Assembly (NCBI RefSeq): GCF_016785085.1
Contig: NZ_JAENHO010000007.1
Coordinates: forward strand, 434,001-498,000
Direction: 5' to 3'
DNA from: Paractinoplanes lichenicola
GTDB taxonomy: Bacteria > Actinomycetota > Actinomycetes > Mycobacteriales > Micromonosporaceae
DNA: 64,000 nt
Shown: positions 42,539 through 50,929 of the stretch, in pieces
How the letters are laid out: every line of letters starts with the position of its first letter
Position numbering within the stretch: the first letter of the stretch is position 1
Notes under the pieces: model-generated
Told to the model about the DNA's origin: nothing
What the model saw: the letters and a program-made list of their open reading frames with translations, nothing else
The model's database searches: none
Program-made: the position numbers and the translations under genes

Positions 42539-43534
42539 GTGACCTACACCCCCGCGGGCGACCGCTACGACACCATGCCCTACCGGCGGACCGGGCGAAG
42601 CGGGCTCAAGCTGCCCGTCATCTCGCTCGGGCTGTGGCACAACTTCGGCCACGAACGCCCCTGGCAGCGCCAGCGCGACATCGTCCGCCGCGCCTTCGAC
42701 CTCGGCGTCACCCACTTCGACCTGGCCAACAACTACGGCCCGCCGCCCGGCAGCGCCGAGGAGAACTTCGGCCGCATCCTGGCCACCGACCTCAAGGCGC
42801 ACCGCGACGAGCTCGTCGTGTCGACCAAGGCCGGCTACGACATGTGGCCCGGCCCGTACGGCGACTTCGGCTCGCGCAAATACCTGGTCAGCTCGCTCGA
42901 CCAGTCGCTCAAGCGGCTCGGCCTCGACTACGTCGACATCTTCTACCACCACCGGCCCGACCCGGAGACCCCGCTCGAGGAGACCATGGGCGCGCTCGAC
43001 GCGATCGTGCGCGCGGGCAAGGCCCAATACGTCGGCCTGTCGAACTACAACTCGCAGCAGACGGCGGCCGCGGCGGCCATTCTGCGCGAACTCGGCACCC
43101 CGTTGCTTATTCACCAGCCGTCGTACTCGATCCTCAACCGCTGGATCGAGAAGGACAATCTGCTCGACACCCTCGAAGAAGCCGGGGCCGGCTGCATCGC
43201 GTTCAGCCCGCTGCAGCAGGGCCTGCTGACCGACCGTTATCTCAACGGCATTCCCGACGATTCCCGGGTCCGCACGAGCCGGTTCCTCAACGAGGACGCG
43301 CTGGACAACCAGACGCTCGGGCGCCTGCACGCGCTCAACGACATCGCCGGCAAGCGCGGCCAGTCGCTGGCCCAGATGGCCCTCGCGTGGGCACTGCGCG
43401 ACGAGCGGATGACCAGCCTCATCATCGGCGCCAGCAGCGTGCAACAGCTCGAGAACAACGTCGCCACGGTCACCGATCTCGCGCTCTCCGAGGCCGAGAT
43501 CGGCGACATCGACGGCACCGTCCTCGACCTGTAA
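42539..43534 (+). CDS. Aldo/keto reductase (YghZ/MgrA-like)
   Basis: A 331-residue NADPH-dependent TIM-barrel reductase of the AKR14/YghZ group, which reduces L-glyceraldehyde 3-phosphate or methylglyoxal in studied members. Seen: Asp and Tyr of the tetrad in FDLANNYGPPPGSAEENFGR, Lys in VVSTKAGYDMWPGPYG, His in YHHRPDPETPLEETM, and the cofactor loop SLIIGASSVQQLENNV. It begins with GTG 42539 and is divergent from the gcvP riboswitch with about 60 bases between. Confidence 0.9.
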   Translation: MTYTPAGDRYDTMPYRRTGRSGLKLPVISLGLWHNFGHERPWQRQRDIVRRAFDLGVTHFDLANNYGPPPGSAEENFGRILATDLKAHRDELVVSTKAGYDMWPGPYGDFGSRKYLVSSLDQSLKRLGLDYVDIFYHHRPDPETPLEETMGALDAIVRAGKAQYVGLSNYNSQQTAAAAAILRELGTPLLIHQPSYSILNRWIEKDNLLDTLEEAGAGCIAFSPLQQGLLTDRYLNGIPDDSRVRTSRFLNEDALDNQTLGRLHALNDIAGKRGQSLAQMALAWALRDERMTSLIIGASSVQQLENNVATVTDLALSEAEIGDIDGTVLDL

Positions 43535-43574
43535 ACCGGCTGCTTCCCTCGCCGGTCGCCGCTATTTTCGCTGC

Positions 43575-44234
43575 ATGATCGAACTGGTTCTCGGGGTCGT
43601 GGTCGGATCGCGGGCCTACGGATTGTCCGGGCCCGCCTCCGACCACGACCGCCGCGGCGTGTTCGTCGCCCCGACCCGCTCCTTCTGGACCCTCGACAAG
43701 CCGCCGACCCATTTCGAGGGGCCGCTCGACGAGCAGTTCTCGTGGGAGATCGAACGGTTCTGCACCCTCGCCCTGCAGGCCAACCCGACCGTGCTCGAGG
43801 TGCTCTGGTCCCCGATCGTCGAAACCGTTTCGTGGGCCGGCTCCGAACTGCTGTCGGTGCGCGACGCCTTCCTGTCGCAGAAGGTCGCCGCCACGTACGG
43901 CCAATACGCGCGCGACCAGCTCACCAAGGTCGCCGCCCGGCGCGCCCGCACCGGCGAGACCAACTGGAAGCAGGCCATGCACATGATCCGCCTGCTCATG
44001 GCGGGCGCCCACGTCCTGCGTACGGGCTCGGTCCTGGTCGACGTGACCCCGGCACGGTCGTCGTTGCTCGCCATCAGGAACGGCTCGGTGCCGTGGGATT
44101 CCGTCGTGTCCCGGGCCGCCGAATTGCAGGCGGCCCTGGCCGAGGCTCTGGCGGCCACCGAGCTGCCCGAGTCGCCCGATCGCGACGCCATCAATCAACT
44201 GCTTTCCCGCGTACGCGAGAGGGGGCTGGAATGA
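43575..44234 (+). CDS. Polymerase-beta superfamily nucleotidyltransferase (YcgL-like)
   Basis: A 219-residue protein with the pattern VVGSRAYGLSGPASDHDRRGVFV near residues 9-31: GS motif followed by two aspartates (SDHD), as in DNA polymerase beta superfamily nucleotidyltransferases of the COG3541 type. The remainder is helical (EIERFCTLALQANPTVLEVLWSP; NWKQAMHMIRLLMAGAHVL). Function is not known; this family often occurs in pairs, and a broken relative follows, overlapping by ATGA. Confidence 0.82.
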   Translation: MIELVLGVVVGSRAYGLSGPASDHDRRGVFVAPTRSFWTLDKPPTHFEGPLDEQFSWEIERFCTLALQANPTVLEVLWSPIVETVSWAGSELLSVRDAFLSQKVAATYGQYARDQLTKVAARRARTGETNWKQAMHMIRLLMAGAHVLRTGSVLVDVTPARSSLLAIRNGSVPWDSVVSRAAELQAALAEALAATELPESPDRDAINQLLSRVRERGLE

Positions 44235-44595
44235 CCATCACGGTCCCGTCCTGGTCGGCCGACGTCATGGCCGAACTGCCGTACCCGGTGGTTTTCGCCA
44301 CAGTCAGCGGCGCCCACCTCTACGGTTTCGCCTCCGCCGACTCCGACCTCGATCTGCGCGCCGCTCACGTGCTGCCCGCTTCGCGTATGTGCTCGCCCTG
44401 ATCGAGCAGAAGCGCACCGCCGAGAGAGGGTCGTTCCCGGCCGAGCTGAAGACGCAGTTGCGTTTTGACGCGGCGGATCTGAGGGCTGAACTCGAATCCG
44501 CCCGTGACGCATTCGCTCTGCCCGCCCTGGTGCCGCCGGCTGCGGTCGATGCCCCGCACGGTCTCGTCGTGGAAGCGGGCCTCGCTACGGTGTGA
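44231..44595 (+). pseudogene. Internally deleted nucleotidyltransferase
   Basis: The ATG at 44231 opens a frame with the family start VVFATVSGAHLYGFASADSDLDLRAAHVLP, then abruptly ends as RMCSP-stop at 44401. In the next frame from about 44383 a C-terminal part appears: FAYVLALIEQKRTAERGSF and LRAELESARDAFALP. The two ends are joined near 44380 with the central catalytic-core helices missing and a change of frame, so this is a gene with an internal deletion. The intact relative upstream is about 220 residues. Confidence 0.7.
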
Positions 44596-44795
44596 CGTTC
44601 CGCTCGGCCAAGGCAGCGTCATCGCCGCCGCACCGATCCGCACCATCGGCGTCGGCGTGGGTGGGCGGCAACGCCCAACATCCCGGCGGTCGCCTTGGTC
44701 GTTGTCGCGCCCGGACCGCAACCCACGATCCTGGCCCTTACGCCAGTTTCGCAGTCGGGCGGGTGTCCATTTCTCTCAGTCGCCGAAGGCGTCAA

Positions 44796-44845
44796 ATTTG
44801 TCGTTCTGGTCGTTGCCTCTAGGGCATCCTAGGAAGCTAGGATTT
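44796..44845. repeat. Dispersed TCCTAGGA element, copy C, with promoter-like boxes
   Basis: TTTGTCG at 44797, then CTAGG-GCAT-CCTAGG (inverted repeat) with TCCTAGGA at 44827-44834, then a third CTAGG. TTGCCT (44813-44818) and TAGGAT (44838-44843) are 19 bases apart and 37 bases before the ATG at 44881, so here the element may be the promoter of the downstream gene. Confidence 0.5.
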
Positions 44846-44880
44846 GTGTTCTCGGCGGTGTGTCGGTTTACGCTGATCAC

Positions 44881-45252
44881 ATGTCCACCGCTGCTCGTGC
44901 CGCCGTTCACCTCTCCCGGCCTCATCGGCCGGTGCTGGTGGCGGGCACCCTGGGCGAATTGAACGGACCCACGCACGGCCTTGTCGAGTTGCCGTTGCGC
45001 CTTTGGTGGGGTCCGCAAAGGGCGTTCGATCTGTCCGAGCCGACGATGCTCACATGGATGTACGAGAACGTTCTCCGCGAAGCCATTCGAGTCGAGGAAC
45101 TGCGTTCGTTTCTGCACGGTCCGACCCTCGTCCGGGTGTGGCCGGAGTTGAACCTCCCCCGCGGCGTCCGCCTCGGGTGGGAGGCCCGGCACCCCCGGCT
45201 CCGGCTGGCCGCCGCCCGCAGGGCCGCGGACGAGCTGGTCGGCGCTTTCTGA
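44881..45252 (+). CDS. Conserved actinobacterial protein of unknown function (123 aa)
   Basis: A 123-residue soluble protein from ATG 44881. It has the pattern LSRPHRPVLVAGTLGELNG, GLVELPLRLWWG, MYENVLREAIRVEELRSFL and LVRVWPELNLPRGVRLGWEARHP. I recall similar small actinobacterial proteins encoded beside AbiEii-like nucleotidyltransferases; this is from memory and not checked. Such a gene lies at 46319, separated here by DoxX and MarR genes. No DNA-binding or catalytic motif is evident. Confidence 0.65.
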   Translation: MSTAARAAVHLSRPHRPVLVAGTLGELNGPTHGLVELPLRLWWGPQRAFDLSEPTMLTWMYENVLREAIRVEELRSFLHGPTLVRVWPELNLPRGVRLGWEARHPRLRLAAARRAADELVGAF

Positions 45253-45270
45253 AGACGAGCAAGTCGCACC

Positions 45271-45495
45271 GCTCGGCTCCGGCCAATGTTGGTCGTTCCG
45301 GGAACTCGTCGGCCACGTCAGCTGAGGCGATACGCGCTGCTCGGCTCCGGCCGGTGTTGGTCGCTTCGGGACCTCGTCGGCCGCGTCAGGCTGACGCGAT
45401 CGCCAGCGCCAGCGCGAGGGCGACGCGCGCTGCTCGGCTCCGGCCGGTATCGGCCACGTCAGGCTGACGCGATCGCCAGCGCCAGGGCGACGGCG
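45271..45495. repeat. Threefold decayed duplication at the 3' end of the DoxX-like gene
   Basis: GCTCGGCTCCGGCC begins units at 45271, 45339 and 45432. Units continue with GGTGTTGGTCG or a shortened form, CTCGTCGGCC and GCGTCAGGCTGACGCGATCG. The last part, ACGCGATCGCCAGCGCCAG, is the real C-terminal coding end of the DoxX-like gene (minus strand), and its copy at about 45393 lies outside the gene. Spacings of 68 and 93 bases show unequal loss. Confidence 0.65.
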
Positions 45496-45809
45496 GAGAA
45501 CACGAACAATGCCGCCGGCATCGGCATGCCCTTGGCGTCCTTGGCGCGGATGTGGAAGCCCAACGCCCCGAGGAAGTAGAGCGTGAGCCCGGCCGCGGCG
45601 GCGATGCCCAGGGGGCGCCAGGCGATGCCGATCAGCAGGCCGAGAGCGCCGGCGTAGTTGAGCAGGGCCAGGCGCTTGAACCAGGACTCGGGGACGCCGA
45701 CGCCGCTCAGGCCGGCGGTGACGCGTTCGTCGTGGCGGAACTTGGCGGTGGCGCTGCCGGCGACGGCCAGCGCGAGAACGACGGCCACAACCACGTACGC
45801 AATAAACAT
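45459..45809 (-). CDS. DoxX family membrane protein
   Basis: A 116-residue protein with four hydrophobic helices (residues 3-22, 47-66, 68-87, 97-116) and the DoxX marks SATAKFRHDERV, FKRLALLNYAGALGLLIGI and LYFLGALGFHIRAKDAKGMPMP. The ATG at 45809 has GGAGA upstream (CAGGAGAGACAC). It is divergent from a MarR regulator at 45894 with a dyad between, so it is probably the target of that repressor. Role unclear; other DoxX proteins take part in redox or detoxification. Confidence 0.82.
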   Translation of the reverse strand: MFIAYVVVAVVLALAVAGSATAKFRHDERVTAGLSGVGVPESWFKRLALLNYAGALGLLIGIAWRPLGIAAAAGLTLYFLGALGFHIRAKDAKGMPMPAALFVFSAVALALAIASA

Positions 45810-45840
45810 GTGTCTCTCCTGACGGTAAGAGAAGTAAAAT

Positions 45841-45858
45841 CGTTGGAACACTACAACG
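45841..45858. promoter_or_regulatory. Candidate MarR operator
   Basis: CGTTG (45841-45845) and CAACG (45854-45858) are exact inverted arms with an eight-base centre, in the 84-base gap between the divergent DoxX and MarR genes. Arm length and spacing suit a MarR dimer; binding is inferred. Confidence 0.45.
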
Positions 45859-45893
45859 GTCTTGCGGTTTCGACCATCCGCTAGGGTGGGGCG

Positions 45894-46319
45894 ATGATGA
45901 CGAAGCTGGGCGTGCTCCTCGCCGGGCGGGGGGCGGTGGCCGGGGCCGAGGTGCGCGACGCGCTGGCGGGGGCCGGGCTGACCATGCGCTCGGCGTTCAC
46001 GCTGACGCATCTGGCCGGCGGCCCGGTCAACCAGCAGACCCTGATCGACCTGCTCGGCGTCGACCCGAGCGCCCTCGTCACCGTGCTCAACGAGCTCGAG
46101 GCGGCGGGCCTGGTGTCCCGGCAACGCGACCCCGCCGACCGCCGCCGGCATATCGTCGTCATCACCGCCGCCGGCTCCCGCGTTCTCACCGTGGCGGACC
46201 AGGTGCTCGACAAGGCCGACGAAAACCTGTTCGCCGCGCTGTCCCCGAGCGAGCGGGAGCAGTTGCAGGGCCTGCTGGCCAAGGTCGCCGACTCCGGCTC
46301 CTGCGGCGAGAAGTACTGA
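45894..46319 (+). CDS. MarR family transcriptional regulator
   Basis: A 141-residue winged-helix protein. The DNA-binding part is visible as MRSAFTLTHLAGGPVNQQTLIDLLGVDPSALVTVLNELEAAGLVSRQRDPADRRRHIVVIT (in parts), followed by the dimer helix. No sensing cysteine like that of OhrR. It is divergent from the DoxX-like gene, which it likely represses, and its stop overlaps the start of the AbiEii-like gene by one base (TGATG). Confidence 0.87.
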   Translation: MMTKLGVLLAGRGAVAGAEVRDALAGAGLTMRSAFTLTHLAGGPVNQQTLIDLLGVDPSALVTVLNELEAAGLVSRQRDPADRRRHIVVITAAGSRVLTVADQVLDKADENLFAALSPSEREQLQGLLAKVADSGSCGEKY

Positions 46320-46957
46320 TGGCCGACGACTTCTACGCGGACGTCGCGCGCATCGCGCTGGCGGTGGCGACCAAGCACGGGTTCGTGCTCGGCGGGGGCT
46401 TCGCCTGGCTGGTCAACGGGCTCGTCGAGCGCCCGACCGAGGACGTCGACCTGTTCACCGACACGGCCGGGGGTGTCGCGGCGGCGGCGGGAGAAGTGAG
46501 CACCGCGCTGCGCGAGGCCGGCTACCGGGTCGTACGGGAAGAGGGTGATGAGCTTTTCGAGGGGATGGACGAGGACCTGCAGGAGTTTCTCGTCGCCGGG
46601 AAGCACAAGGCGCTGCGGCTGACCCTGTGCCGCCTCGACCGCCACCAGACCCCGGTGGTGATGGAGGTCGGGCCGGTCATGCACCTCGACGACCTGGTCG
46701 CCACCAAGGTCGCGGCGCTGGTCAACCGGCGCGAGGTGCGCGACTACATCGACGTCGCGGCCGCGCTCGACCGCTACTCACTCCCCCAGCTGCTGGAGCT
46801 CGCGCGGCGGGCCGACCCGGCCCTGGATCCGGAGGACATCGCCGACGCGGGCCGCTATCTGGACCGGCTGCACGACGCCCGGTTCACGCTCTACGGACTC
46901 AGCAAGGAGCAAATCGCCGAGCTGCGGCAAAGCCTCGCGCAATGGCCTCGTACGTAA
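46319..46957 (+). CDS. AbiEii/AbiGii-like nucleotidyltransferase
   Basis: A 212-residue protein with the nucleotidyltransferase pattern FVLGGGFAWLVNGLVERPTEDVDLFT near residues 21-46 (GG motif and DVDLF metal aspartates) and DLVATKVAALVNRREVRDYIDVAAALD in the middle, typical of DUF1814/AbiEii proteins. In type IV toxin-antitoxin systems such proteins are toxins with a separate antitoxin; no classic AbiEi antitoxin is adjacent. It is translationally joined to a MarR regulator, an unusual arrangement. Confidence 0.8.
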   Translation: MADDFYADVARIALAVATKHGFVLGGGFAWLVNGLVERPTEDVDLFTDTAGGVAAAAGEVSTALREAGYRVVREEGDELFEGMDEDLQEFLVAGKHKALRLTLCRLDRHQTPVVMEVGPVMHLDDLVATKVAALVNRREVRDYIDVAAALDRYSLPQLLELARRADPALDPEDIADAGRYLDRLHDARFTLYGLSKEQIAELRQSLAQWPRT

Positions 46958-47018
46958 TCCATATAGTTGACGAACGTCCACCACCCCACCCGCCGCCCAA
47001 AACCAGACTAAAGGCCTC

Positions 47019-49511
47019 ATGCTTCTCACTGACCGCCTCCCCGGTAACAACGATCCCGACGCCGTGTTCGACGCCTTCCAGAAATGGGCGACCGAGCAGG
47101 GCCTGGCCCTCTACACCCATCAGGAAGAGGCGCTGATCGAGATCGCCACCGGGGCGAACGTCATCCTCAACACCCCCACCGGCTCGGGCAAGAGCCTGGT
47201 CGCGACCGGGGCCCACTTCGTGGCGCTGGCCGACGGCCGCACGACCTTCTACACCGCGCCGATCAAGGCCCTGGTCAGCGAGAAGTTCTTCGCCCTGTGC
47301 GCGGTCTTCGGGGCGCACAACGTCGGCATGCTGACCGGCGACGCCAGCGTCAACGCGGACGCCCCGATCATCTGCTGCACGGCCGAGGTGCTGGCGAACC
47401 TGGCCCTGCGCGAGGGCGCGGACGCCGACGTCGGCCAGGTCGTGATGGACGAGTTCCACTTCTACGCCGAGCCCGACCGCGGCTGGGCCTGGCAGGTGCC
47501 GCTGATCGAGCTGCCGCAGGCCCAGTTCATCCTCATGTCGGCGACGCTGGGCGACACCACGCGCTTCGTCGACGACCTCTCACGCCGTACGGGCCGGGAA
47601 ACTGCCGTGGTGGCGAGCGTCGAGCGACCCGTCCCGCTGATCTTCTCGTACGCGATGACGCCGTTGCACGAGACGATCGAGGAGCTGCTGCAGACCAAGC
47701 AGGCGCCGGTCTACATCGTGCACTTCACGCAGGCGGCCGCCCTCGAGCGGGCGCAGTCGCTGATGAGCATCAACATGGCCACCCGCGAGGAGAAGGACAA
47801 GATCGCGGCGGCCATCGGCAACTTCCGGTTCACGGCCGGTTTCGGCAAGGCGCTGTCGCGGCTCGTGCGGCACGGCATCGGCGTGCACCACGCGGGCATG
47901 CTGCCCAAATACCGCCGCCTGGTCGAGACGCTGGCCCAGGCCGGCCTGCTCAAGGTCATCTGTGGCACCGACACGCTGGGCGTGGGCATCAACGTGCCGA
48001 TCCGTACGGTGCTTTTCACGGGCCTTTCCAAGTACGACGGGGTCAAGACCCGCCTGCTCAAGGCGCGCGAGTTCCACCAGATCGCCGGGCGCGCCGGACG
48101 GGCCGGGTTCGACACGCTGGGCACGGTGATCGTGCAGGCCCCCGAGCACGTGATCGACAACGAGCGGGCCCTCGCGAAGGCGGGCGACGACCCCAAGAAG
48201 CGGCGCAAGGTCGTGCGCAAGAAGCCGCCGGAGGGGTCGATCGGCTGGGGGCAGCCCACCTTCGACCGGCTCGTGGCGGCCGACCCCGAACCGCTGACCA
48301 GCTCGTTCCAGGTGTCGCACGCGATGCTGCTCAACGTCATCTCGCGCGGCGGCGACCCGTTCGTGGCGATGCGGCACCTGCTCACCGACAACCACGAGGA
48401 GCCCACGGCCCAGCGCCGGCACATCCGGCGGGCCATCGGCATCGCGCGCGCCCTGATGGCGGGCGGGGTCATCGAGCGTACGGCGGAAGGAACTTATCGC
48501 CTGACCGAGGACTTGCAGCTCGATTTCGCGCTCAACCAGGCCTTGTCGCCGTTCGCGCTGGCCAGCCTGGAGCTGCTCGACCGGGAGGCGCCGGACTATC
48601 CGCTCGACGTGGTGTCGGTGATCGAGTCGACGCTGGAGGACCCGCGGCAGGTGCTCTCGGCGCAGCGGCAGAAGGCGCGTGGCGAGGCCGTGAACGCGAT
48701 GAAGGCCGAGGGCATCGAGTACGAGGAGCGGATGACGCTGCTCGAGGACGTGACCCACCCGCGGCCGCTGCTCGAGCTGCTCGAGGCCGCGTACGAGACG
48801 TACCGGCAGGGCCACCCGTGGGTCGCCGACTACGAGCTCAAGCCCAAGAGCGTCGTCCGGGACATGTACGAGCGGGCGATGTCCTTCACCGAGTACGTGT
48901 CGTTCTACGGCCTGTCACGCTCGGAAGGCCTGGTGCTGCGCTACCTGGCCGACGCGTTCCGGGCACTGCGGCAGACCGTGCCCGAGGACGCCCGTACGGA
49001 GGAACTGACCGACCTCATCGAATGGCTGGGCGAACTCGTCCGGCAGGTCGACTCGAGCCTGCTCGACGAGTGGGAGCGGCTGCGCAACCCCGGTGAGCAG
49101 GTCGAAGAGGTACGCCTGGACGACAAGCCGCCCGCCGTCACGCGCAACACCCGGGCGTTCCGGGTGCTGGTGCGCAACGCCATGTTCCGCCGGGTCGAGC
49201 TGGCCGCGCTGCGCCGCTGGGACCTGCTGGGCGAGCTGGACGCCGAGTCGGGCTGGACCGCCGACCGGTGGGAGGACGCCATCCTCGACTACTTCGACGA
49301 ATACACCTCGCTGGGCACCGGCCCCGCCGCCCGCGGCCCCGCGTTCCTGCACATCGAGACCGGCCCGACCGCGTGGATCGTGCGGCAGGTCTTCGAGGAC
49401 CCGGAGGGCGACCACGACTGGGGCATCGAGGCCACGGTCGACCTGGCCGCGTCGGACGAGACCGGGGCGGCGGCCATCGTCGTCACCGCGGTCGGCCCGC
49501 ACTCCGGATGA
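47019..49511 (+). CDS. DEAD/DEAH-box helicase with DUF3516
   Basis: An 830-residue superfamily 2 helicase. Motif I NTPTGSGKS (K58), DEFHFY (motif II), MSATLGD (III), GIGVHHAGMLPKYRRLVE, GTDTLGVGINVP and QIAGRAGRAG (VI) are intact, in the Ski2-like arrangement. The C-terminal half from about residue 400 is the DUF3516 region found in actinobacteria. RNA or DNA unwinding is expected; exact role not known. AAAGG precedes the ATG. It overlaps the following histidine kinase gene by ATGA, which couples two apparently unrelated functions. Confidence 0.9.
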   Translation: MLLTDRLPGNNDPDAVFDAFQKWATEQGLALYTHQEEALIEIATGANVILNTPTGSGKSLVATGAHFVALADGRTTFYTAPIKALVSEKFFALCAVFGAHNVGMLTGDASVNADAPIICCTAEVLANLALREGADADVGQVVMDEFHFYAEPDRGWAWQVPLIELPQAQFILMSATLGDTTRFVDDLSRRTGRETAVVASVERPVPLIFSYAMTPLHETIEELLQTKQAPVYIVHFTQAAALERAQSLMSINMATREEKDKIAAAIGNFRFTAGFGKALSRLVRHGIGVHHAGMLPKYRRLVETLAQAGLLKVICGTDTLGVGINVPIRTVLFTGLSKYDGVKTRLLKAREFHQIAGRAGRAGFDTLGTVIVQAPEHVIDNERALAKAGDDPKKRRKVVRKKPPEGSIGWGQPTFDRLVAADPEPLTSSFQVSHAMLLNVISRGGDPFVAMRHLLTDNHEEPTAQRRHIRRAIGIARALMAGGVIERTAEGTYRLTEDLQLDFALNQALSPFALASLELLDREAPDYPLDVVSVIESTLEDPRQVLSAQRQKARGEAVNAMKAEGIEYEERMTLLEDVTHPRPLLELLEAAYETYRQGHPWVADYELKPKSVVRDMYERAMSFTEYVSFYGLSRSEGLVLRYLADAFRALRQTVPEDARTEELTDLIEWLGELVRQVDSSLLDEWERLRNPGEQVEEVRLDDKPPAVTRNTRAFRVLVRNAMFRRVELAALRRWDLLGELDAESGWTADRWEDAILDYFDEYTSLGTGPAARGPAFLHIETGPTAWIVRQVFEDPEGDHDWGIEATVDLAASDETGAAAIVVTAVGPHSG

Positions 49512-50929
49512 CCCGGGGGCGGGTCGCCGCCGGCTTCCTGCTGACGGTGATGCTGCTGCCGGCGTTGACCGTGGGGGCCCATGCGGCCGGGCTGGAGCTG
49601 GCCGACGGGGTGCTGCTGTTCCTGGCCGCGGTGGTCGGGGTGGCGCTGCTCGGCGGCCTGTTCCCCGCCCTGCTGGCCGCGGTGGGCGGGTTCCTGCTGC
49701 TCAATTACTTCTTCACCGACCCCGTACGCAGTCTGGACGTCAACACCGGGCAAGGCGCGCTCGCACTGGCCGTCTTCGTGCTGGTCGCCCTGTCGGTGTC
49801 GTGGATCGTCGACCTGGCCGCCCGCCGCCTGCGCCGGGCCGACGCGGCCGCCGCCGAGGCGCACGTGCTGGCCGCCGTGGCCGGGGGCGTGCTGGCCGGC
49901 CCCGACCCGCTGGCCGGGCTGCTCTCGGAGCTACGCGATCTGTTCGGCCTGGAGTCGGTCTCTTTGCTCGAGGCCGGCACCCTCATTTCGGACAAGTCGG
50001 ATTCACGTGAAACATCCGATCTTGCAGGCGGTACGGCCACCGCCTCCCCCTCCCGCCCGGGTGAGGCAAAAAATACCTCCCTGTCAAGCGGCACCGCGGG
50101 TCTTCCACAGGCGGCGCCCTATCCACAGGCGGCCGGCACGTCGCTTGACATCGGTGGCGGCCTGACCCTGGAACTGCGGGGCCGCGACCTCGACGTCAAC
50201 GAGCGACGCATAGCCGCCGCCTTCGGGGCCCAGGCCGCCATCGCCCTGCGCCAGCAACGCCTGACCACCGCGGCCGAGGGCGACCGCGTCCGCAGTGCCC
50301 TGCTCGCCGCCGTCAGCCACGACCTGCGCACTCCCCTGGCCGCCGCCAAGGCCGCGGTCGGCAGCCTGCGCAGCGAAGACGTCCACTTCGACGAGGACGA
50401 CCGCCGCGAGCTCCTGGAAACGGCCGATGTCTCCCTGGACCGCCTCGCCGCCCTGCTCGCCAACCTGCTCGACCTGAGCCGCCTGCGAGCCGGCGCTCTG
50501 GCCGTGCACCCCGTCGACATCGACCTCGAGGACGTCGTGTCACCCGCGCTCGACGAGCTCGGGTGCGAGATCCCCGTACGGCTGTCGGGTGAAGCCGTAC
50601 GGGCCGATCCCGGGCTGCTGCAGCGGGTGCTGGTCAACATCGTCGGCAACGCCGTGCGCTACGGCCCCGCCGAGATCACCGCCGGCGCGGCCGGTGACCA
50701 CGTCGAGCTGCGCGTCGTCGACCACGGCCCGGGCATCCCGCCCGCCGACCGCGACCGGGTCTTCCAGCCCTTCCAGCGGCTCGGCGACCATGACAACCAC
50801 ACCGGCGTCGGGCTCGGGCTGGCCCTGTCCCGCGGCCTGACCGAGGCGATGGCCGGCACCCTGACGCCCGAGGACACACCCGGAGGAGGCCTCACCATGG
50901 TCCTGCGCCTGCCGAGGGGCACGTCGTGA
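49508..50929 (+). CDS. KdpD-like sensor kinase lacking the KdpD N-terminal domains
   Basis: A 473-residue membrane kinase beginning directly with the four-helix DUF4118 region (LLTVMLLPALTVGA ... GGFLLLNYFFTDP, residues 8-110), then a GAF-like linker, HisKA with phospho-His in LAAVSHDLRTPLAAAK, and HATPase (VNIVGNAVRYGP; DHGPGIPP; GVGLGLALSRGL). The long KdpD and Usp domains that sense potassium in classic KdpD are absent and kdpFABC is not in the window. Residues about 160-215 are a low-complexity Ser/Gly/Ala stretch containing a parS-like site at the DNA level. Confidence 0.87.
   Translation: MTRGRVAAGFLLTVMLLPALTVGAHAAGLELADGVLLFLAAVVGVALLGGLFPALLAAVGGFLLLNYFFTDPVRSLDVNTGQGALALAVFVLVALSVSWIVDLAARRLRRADAAAAEAHVLAAVAGGVLAGPDPLAGLLSELRDLFGLESVSLLEAGTLISDKSDSRETSDLAGGTATASPSRPGEAKNTSLSSGTAGLPQAAPYPQAAGTSLDIGGGLTLELRGRDLDVNERRIAAAFGAQAAIALRQQRLTTAAEGDRVRSALLAAVSHDLRTPLAAAKAAVGSLRSEDVHFDEDDRRELLETADVSLDRLAALLANLLDLSRLRAGALAVHPVDIDLEDVVSPALDELGCEIPVRLSGEAVRADPGLLQRVLVNIVGNAVRYGPAEITAGAAGDHVELRVVDHGPGIPPADRDRVFQPFQRLGDHDNHTGVGLGLALSRGLTEAMAGTLTPEDTPGGGLTMVLRLPRGTS
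49999..50014. other. parS-like ParB-binding sequence within the kinase gene
   Basis: GGATTCACGTGAAACA matches the chromosomal parS consensus TGTTTCACGTGAAACA at 14 of 16 positions, with the central TTCACGTGAAACA exact. It is flanked by CGGAT and ATCCG, extending the symmetry. In actinomycetes parS sites cluster in the origin half of the chromosome and may lie inside genes. Confidence 0.6.
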
